From T1Sed10-7 sp047921175 (GTDB lineage: Bacteria > Actinomycetota > Nitriliruptoria > Nitriliruptorales > Nitriliruptoraceae), in contig JBLRWQ010000041.1 in NCBI GenBank assembly GCA_047921175.1, positions 1 through 27,773 on the forward strand: DNA of 27,773 bases, written 5' to 3'. This document shows positions 24,888 to 27,773 of the stretch, piece by piece. Position numbers and translations under genes: made by a program. The notes under the pieces are model-generated. The model did no database searches. It had not been told where the DNA came from and saw nothing but the letters and a program-made list of their open reading frames with translations. Position 1 is the stretch's first letter; every line of letters begins with the position of its first letter.

Positions 24888-25436
24888 TCAGACCGCCGCG
24901 CCGGTCGCCAGCCGGAGCACGTCGTCCGCGAAGCGGTCCACCTCGTCCCAGTCGGTCAGGACGTGGTCGCGGGTGACGTCGGTGGAGAACCCACCCTTGG
25001 CAGCGATGCGCTTCATCAGGGCGCGCTTCATGCGCCCGTAGCGGGTGAACGGCAGGGCCCCGGCGAAGCTGACCGCCAGCGCGGGCCGCAGCCCGGTCGA
25101 GGTCTGGACGTCCTCGAGGTAGCCGGCCGCGGTCGCGACCTGCGCCGGGTCCGGGTCCGCGGAGGTCAGGCAGACCTGGAACAGCGCGGTCGGCAGGGCC
25201 GCGAGCTCGCCGCCGTACCGGGTGAGGTAGTCGGCCAGCTGGTGGGTGTGCTGGCCGGCGTGGATCGGGTCGCCGAGGACGACGGCGTCCACGTTCTCCG
25301 GCGCCGGTGCCTCCGCCGCGGTGGCCAGGGTGACCTCGGCGCCGCCGGCGCGGAGCCGAGCGGCGATGCGCTCGGCGACGTCCCGCGTGTGGCCGTCGAC
25401 GCTCTGGTAGACGAGCAACAGGGTGGGGGTGGACAT
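24888..25436 (-). CDS. HemG-like flavodoxin-domain protein
   Basis: This is a 182-residue flavodoxin-fold protein. The FMN phosphate loop is YQSVDGHTRDVAERI near the N-terminus. DAVVLGDPIHAGQHTHQLADYL and ALFQVCLTSAD match the protoporphyrinogen IX dehydrogenase (HemG)/flavodoxin_5 pattern. FTRYGRMKRALMKRIAAKGG occupies the position of the membrane-near helix of HemG. It could oxidise protoporphyrinogen using menaquinone, or be another flavodoxin with the same fold, since no haem gene lies nearby. The start is ATG 25436 with GGAGA six to eight bases before it. It points the same way as the stress-protein and symporter genes but is separated from them by 223 bases. Confidence 0.8.
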   Translation of the reverse strand: MSTPTLLLVYQSVDGHTRDVAERIAARLRAGGAEVTLATAAEAPAPENVDAVVLGDPIHAGQHTHQLADYLTRYGGELAALPTALFQVCLTSADPDPAQVATAAGYLEDVQTSTGLRPALAVSFAGALPFTRYGRMKRALMKRIAAKGGFSTDVTRDHVLTDWDEVDRFADDVLRLATGAAV

Positions 25437-25804
25437 GGCGGTCTCTCCGGTGCCGTGGCGGTGGCGGGCCAGCGTCGGGCCGAGTCCGGGCAGGCGCGGA
25501 TGAGGATCGTCCCGGTGGCCCCCGCAAGCATCCGCCGCGTCGGCCACGCCGGACACGTCCGAAGGTCCCGAGCACGCGGGTCGCTCCGCCCGCTTCGCCG
25601 AGGCCGCTCCGACCCGTGGCCCGCCGCGTCTGGGCGGGCCGCTCCGGCCGCGACATCCGGGCCGGCCGCTGCGCCCGGTGGCCCGCCGCGTCCGGGCCGG
25701 CCGCTGCGCTCTGTGGCCCGCCGCGTCCGTGTCGCCGCCACCTCGGTGCTGGCCTACCGTGTGCGCCGGTCCCTGCTGGTCCTCGGTCCCGGAGCGTCAC
25801 CGAC
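25437..25804. other. Gene-free, repeat-bearing GC-rich region
   Basis: These 368 bases separate the divergent flavodoxin and small membrane-protein genes. Frames across it are Arg/Pro/Ala-rich in every direction and do not look coded. It contains the short direct repeats listed separately and the SD of the flavodoxin gene at its left end. No operator or clear promoter box was recognised. Confidence 0.6.
25616..25727 (+). repeat. Three direct copies of GTGGCCCGCCGCGTC
   Basis: The 15-base unit occurs exactly at 25616, 25678 and 25713, with starts 62 and 35 bases apart. A longer shared part, CGGGCCGGCCGCTGCGC, follows copy 2 and also occurs just before it (about 25658-25674), so this is a decayed tandem array of roughly 35-base units. 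Confidence 0.75.
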
Positions 25805-26119
25805 GTGCTCATGCTGCTGCTGTTCGGCCCGCCCGTGGCGGCGTTCGCGGTCGTGACCCGTCGGCAGCTCTCGGGCGCCGAGGTGGTCCGTCCCTTCGGG
25901 GTGGCCGGACTGCTGTCGTTCCTGCTGACCGGGATCCTGCTGGTGGCGACGCTGGTGGTCGGGGGGGAGCCGGCGGTCGTCTACCTCGAGATGGGGGTCG
26001 CGGCCTTCGGTGGGGCGGTCATGAGCGGGACCGCGGCGATGGTCATCTGGTTCCGGGAGCAGCGGCGTGCCCGGGAGGCGCGTGGGCAGCGTCCGTGGCC
26101 GCACCGGGAGGACGACTGA
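25805..26119 (+). CDS. Small three-helix membrane protein, unknown function
   Basis: This is a protein of 104 residues if it starts at GTG 25805; ATG 25811 is the alternative. GGAG at 25791-25794 suits the GTG. Three hydrophobic segments are seen: LMLLLFGPPVAAFAVV, GVAGLLSFLLTGILLVATLVV and MGVAAFGGAVMSGTAAMVIWF. A charged tail (REQRRAREARGQ) with the acidic end HREDD follows. I do not recognise a family. The frame extends upstream to 25616 through the repeat region, but that part has no membrane-protein or coding character. The stop lies 1 base before the GH13 ATG, so the two are probably translated together. Confidence 0.65.
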   Translation: MLMLLLFGPPVAAFAVVTRRQLSGAEVVRPFGVAGLLSFLLTGILLVATLVVGGEPAVVYLEMGVAAFGGAVMSGTAAMVIWFREQRRAREARGQRPWPHREDD

Positions 26120-26120
26120 G

Positions 26121-27737
26121 ATGCCCGGCCTGCGAGCCGCGAGCGGTAGCCCCTTCGACGGGGTCGTCTACCAGATCTACCCCCGCTCCTTCCTGGACGC
26201 GGACGGGGACGGGGTGGGTGACCTGGCCGGGATCACCGCCCAGCTCGACCACCTCGCCTGGCTCGGGGTGGATGCGGTCTGGCTCTCGCCGATCTACCGC
26301 TCGCCGATGAAGGACTACGGCTACGACGTCGCCGACCACTGCGACGTCGATCCGCTGTTCGGCACGCTGGAGGATGCCGACGCGCTGATCGCCGCCGCGC
26401 ACGAGCGGGGGATGGAGGTCTGGCTCGACTTCGTCCCGAACCACACCTCGGACCGGCACCCGTGGTTCCAGGCCTCTCGGGCGTCCCGGGAGGCACCCGA
26501 ACGGGACTTCTACCTCTGGCGCGACCCCGCCCCCGACGGGGGGCCGCCGAACAACTGGATCCGGCACTTCGCCGACGGCGCGCCCGCCTGGACCTTCGAC
26601 GAGGTGACCGGCCAGTACTACCTGCACCAGTTCCTGCCCGAGCAGCCAGACCTCAACTGGAGGAACCCGGAGCTCCGCGAGCGGATGCTGGACGTCCTGC
26701 GGTTCTGGATCGACCGCGGCGTGGACGGGTTCCGCTCCGACGTGATCCACATGATCGGCAAGGACCCGGCCCTGCGCGACGACGAGCCGCCGTTCGCCGG
26801 CCACCCACGGGCCGGGCACCACCACGAGCCGGAGGCCGCCGCCCCGCACCTGCGCGCGATCCGCGCCATGCTCGACGAGCACCCGGGCGTGACCATGGTG
26901 GGGGAGGTGAACCTCCCGGTCGAGCAGGTCGCGGCCTACGTCGGGCCGGACGCCCTGCACCTCGCCTTCCAGTTCTCCCTGCTCGGGCTGCCCTGGGAGC
27001 CGGCCGCCTGGCGCGAGGCGATCCGTCGGGCCCACGGGACCTTCGACGCGATCGGGGTCCCGCCCACCTGGGTGCTGTCGAACCACGACATCCCGCGGGT
27101 GGCGACGCGGGTCGGTGGCCAGGACGCCGCGCGGACGGCGGCGGTGCTGCTGTTCACCCTGCGCGGGGTGCCGTTCCTGTACATGGGTGACGAGCTCGGC
27201 CAGGAGGATGCGGTCGTGCCGTCCGATCGGGTCGTGGACCCGGGCGGTCGTGACGGCTGCCGGGCGCCGATCCCGTGGACCGCGTCCGCGGCGGATCGGC
27301 ACGGGTGGGCGGGCGAGCCGTGGCTGCCGTGGCCGCCGGCCGCCGCTGCCCGGTCGGTCGAGGCGCTGCGGGCCGATCCGCGGTCCATCCTGCACCTGCA
27401 CCGCCGGCTCATCGCCCTGCGCCGTTCCGTGGCAGCGCTGCGGTCCGGGGCGATGACGCTGCTGGACCTCCATCCGGACCTGGTCGCCTACGACCGGGTC
27501 GCTGATGGCGAGGTGCTCCGGGTGCTGGCCAACCTCGGTGCGGCGGATGTCGACCTCGGCGACCCTGCCGCCGACGTCGGCGGGTCCGGCGACGGCACCG
27601 AGGTGGACGCGGCGACGACCTGGAGCGTCCTGCTGACCAGCGACCTCGATCCGGCTGTCGAGGGCGCGCGGTTCTCCGGGGTCCTGCACGCGGGCCGGGC
27701 CGTCGTGCTCGCGGCCGTTCCTGACGCGTCCTACTAG
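26121..27737 (+). CDS. GH13 alpha-glucosidase/oligo-1,6-glucosidase-like
   Basis: This is a 538-residue alpha-amylase-superfamily enzyme. It opens VVYQIYPRSFLDADGDGVGD, the classic start of the alpha-glucosidase subfamilies. Conserved regions are DFVPNH (from Asp103), GFRSDVIH with the nucleophile Asp207, GEVN with the acid/base Glu262, and SNHD with the transition-state stabiliser Asp323. No signal peptide is present, so it hydrolyses alpha-linked oligosaccharides (maltose, isomaltose or sucrose type) in the cytoplasm. The exact subfamily (GH13_23 or GH13_30-like) cannot be settled by eye. The start is ATG 26121 with GGGAGGA before it, one base after the membrane-protein stop. A small C-terminal beta domain ends the protein. 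Confidence 0.93.
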   Translation: MPGLRAASGSPFDGVVYQIYPRSFLDADGDGVGDLAGITAQLDHLAWLGVDAVWLSPIYRSPMKDYGYDVADHCDVDPLFGTLEDADALIAAAHERGMEVWLDFVPNHTSDRHPWFQASRASREAPERDFYLWRDPAPDGGPPNNWIRHFADGAPAWTFDEVTGQYYLHQFLPEQPDLNWRNPELRERMLDVLRFWIDRGVDGFRSDVIHMIGKDPALRDDEPPFAGHPRAGHHHEPEAAAPHLRAIRAMLDEHPGVTMVGEVNLPVEQVAAYVGPDALHLAFQFSLLGLPWEPAAWREAIRRAHGTFDAIGVPPTWVLSNHDIPRVATRVGGQDAARTAAVLLFTLRGVPFLYMGDELGQEDAVVPSDRVVDPGGRDGCRAPIPWTASAADRHGWAGEPWLPWPPAAAARSVEALRADPRSILHLHRRLIALRRSVAALRSGAMTLLDLHPDLVAYDRVADGEVLRVLANLGAADVDLGDPAADVGGSGDGTEVDAATTWSVLLTSDLDPAVEGARFSGVLHAGRAVVLAAVPDASY

Positions 27738-27771
27738 CCGGAGCGCCCCTGCCTCCTGCCCCCTGCTCCGG
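27738..27771 (+). terminator. Possible hairpin after the GH13 gene
   Basis: CCGGAGC (27738-27744) and GCTCCGG (27765-27771) are exact inverted repeats beginning right after the TAG, with a 20-base C-rich loop. The window ends two bases later, so any T-run cannot be seen. Confidence 0.35.
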
Positions 27772-27773
27772 TC

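Noticed and set aside
24811..25041. Plus-strand 76-codon frame with a good SD (GGGAGG before ATG 24811)
   Set aside because: The SD is attractive, but the sequence is Ser/Arg/Pro-rich and lies antisense to the end of the flavodoxin gene. It is probably chance.
23217..25856. 879-codon plus-strand frame over the AGCS, USP and flavodoxin genes
   Set aside because: It is antisense to three recognisable genes and has no membrane or enzyme motifs of its own.
1..27773. Mobile elements, CRISPR arrays, tRNA or rRNA genes
   Set aside because: No transposase or integrase motifs, no regularly spaced repeat array and no tRNA-like cloverleaf were seen on either strand.

Overview
The window is about 27.8 kb of very GC-rich DNA. 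Starts are often GTG, Shine-Dalgarno (SD) sequences are strong (AGGAGG type), and many genes overlap by 4 bases (ATGA or GTGA). This fits a high-GC actinobacterium. The operators match the CebR type known from Streptomyces, but the gene set does not identify a genus. The acidic, Asp/Glu-rich mature solute-binding protein would also suit a salt-tolerant actinobacterium; that is inference. No rRNA, tRNA, CRISPR array, insertion sequence or phage gene was seen.

Layout. (1) 1-495: the 3' end of a sialidase/BNR-type protein. (2) 5224-585, minus strand: a tight run encoding a DadA/PuuB-type FAD amine oxidase, a GH125-like (alpha/alpha)6-barrel protein, a PIG-L de-N-acetylase and an ACT-domain protein. 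(3) 5302-7595, plus strand: a two-domain GNAT acetyltransferase and a membrane acyltransferase. (4) 7690-17891, plus strand: the centrepiece, a sugar-uptake and breakdown locus. It holds a LacI-family repressor, a lipoprotein solute-binding protein, two MalF/MalG-type permeases, an 1122-residue protein resembling the GH94/GH149/GH161 phosphorylases, and an ExoI-type GH3 beta-glucosidase. Four sites close to TGGGAGCGCTCCCA (the CebR operator of Streptomyces) and one 15-base variant lie upstream of the repressor and binding-protein genes. Strong hairpins follow the binding-protein gene and the second permease gene. (5) 18795-17902, minus strand: a broken GNAT gene and a DUF983 zinc-ribbon membrane protein. 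(6) 18935-22730, plus strand: a GPH-family (MelB-like) symporter, a PaaK/CapK-like adenylate-forming ligase and a YghO/GNAT-like protein, linked by 4-base stop/start overlaps. (7) 25436-22737, minus strand: a HemG-like flavodoxin, a universal stress protein and an AGCS amino-acid/sodium symporter. (8) 25805-27737, plus strand: a small membrane protein and a GH13 alpha-glucosidase.

How they may work together. In region 4 the likely path is: beta-gluco-oligosaccharide is bound by the lipoprotein and enters through the two permeases, which need an ATPase encoded elsewhere. It is then split in the cytoplasm by phosphorolysis (1122-residue protein) and hydrolysis (GH3), with the LacI repressor sensing the sugar. 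Neither glycosidic enzyme shows a signal peptide, which supports intracellular processing. The linkage (beta-1,4 or beta-1,3) cannot be read from the sequence.
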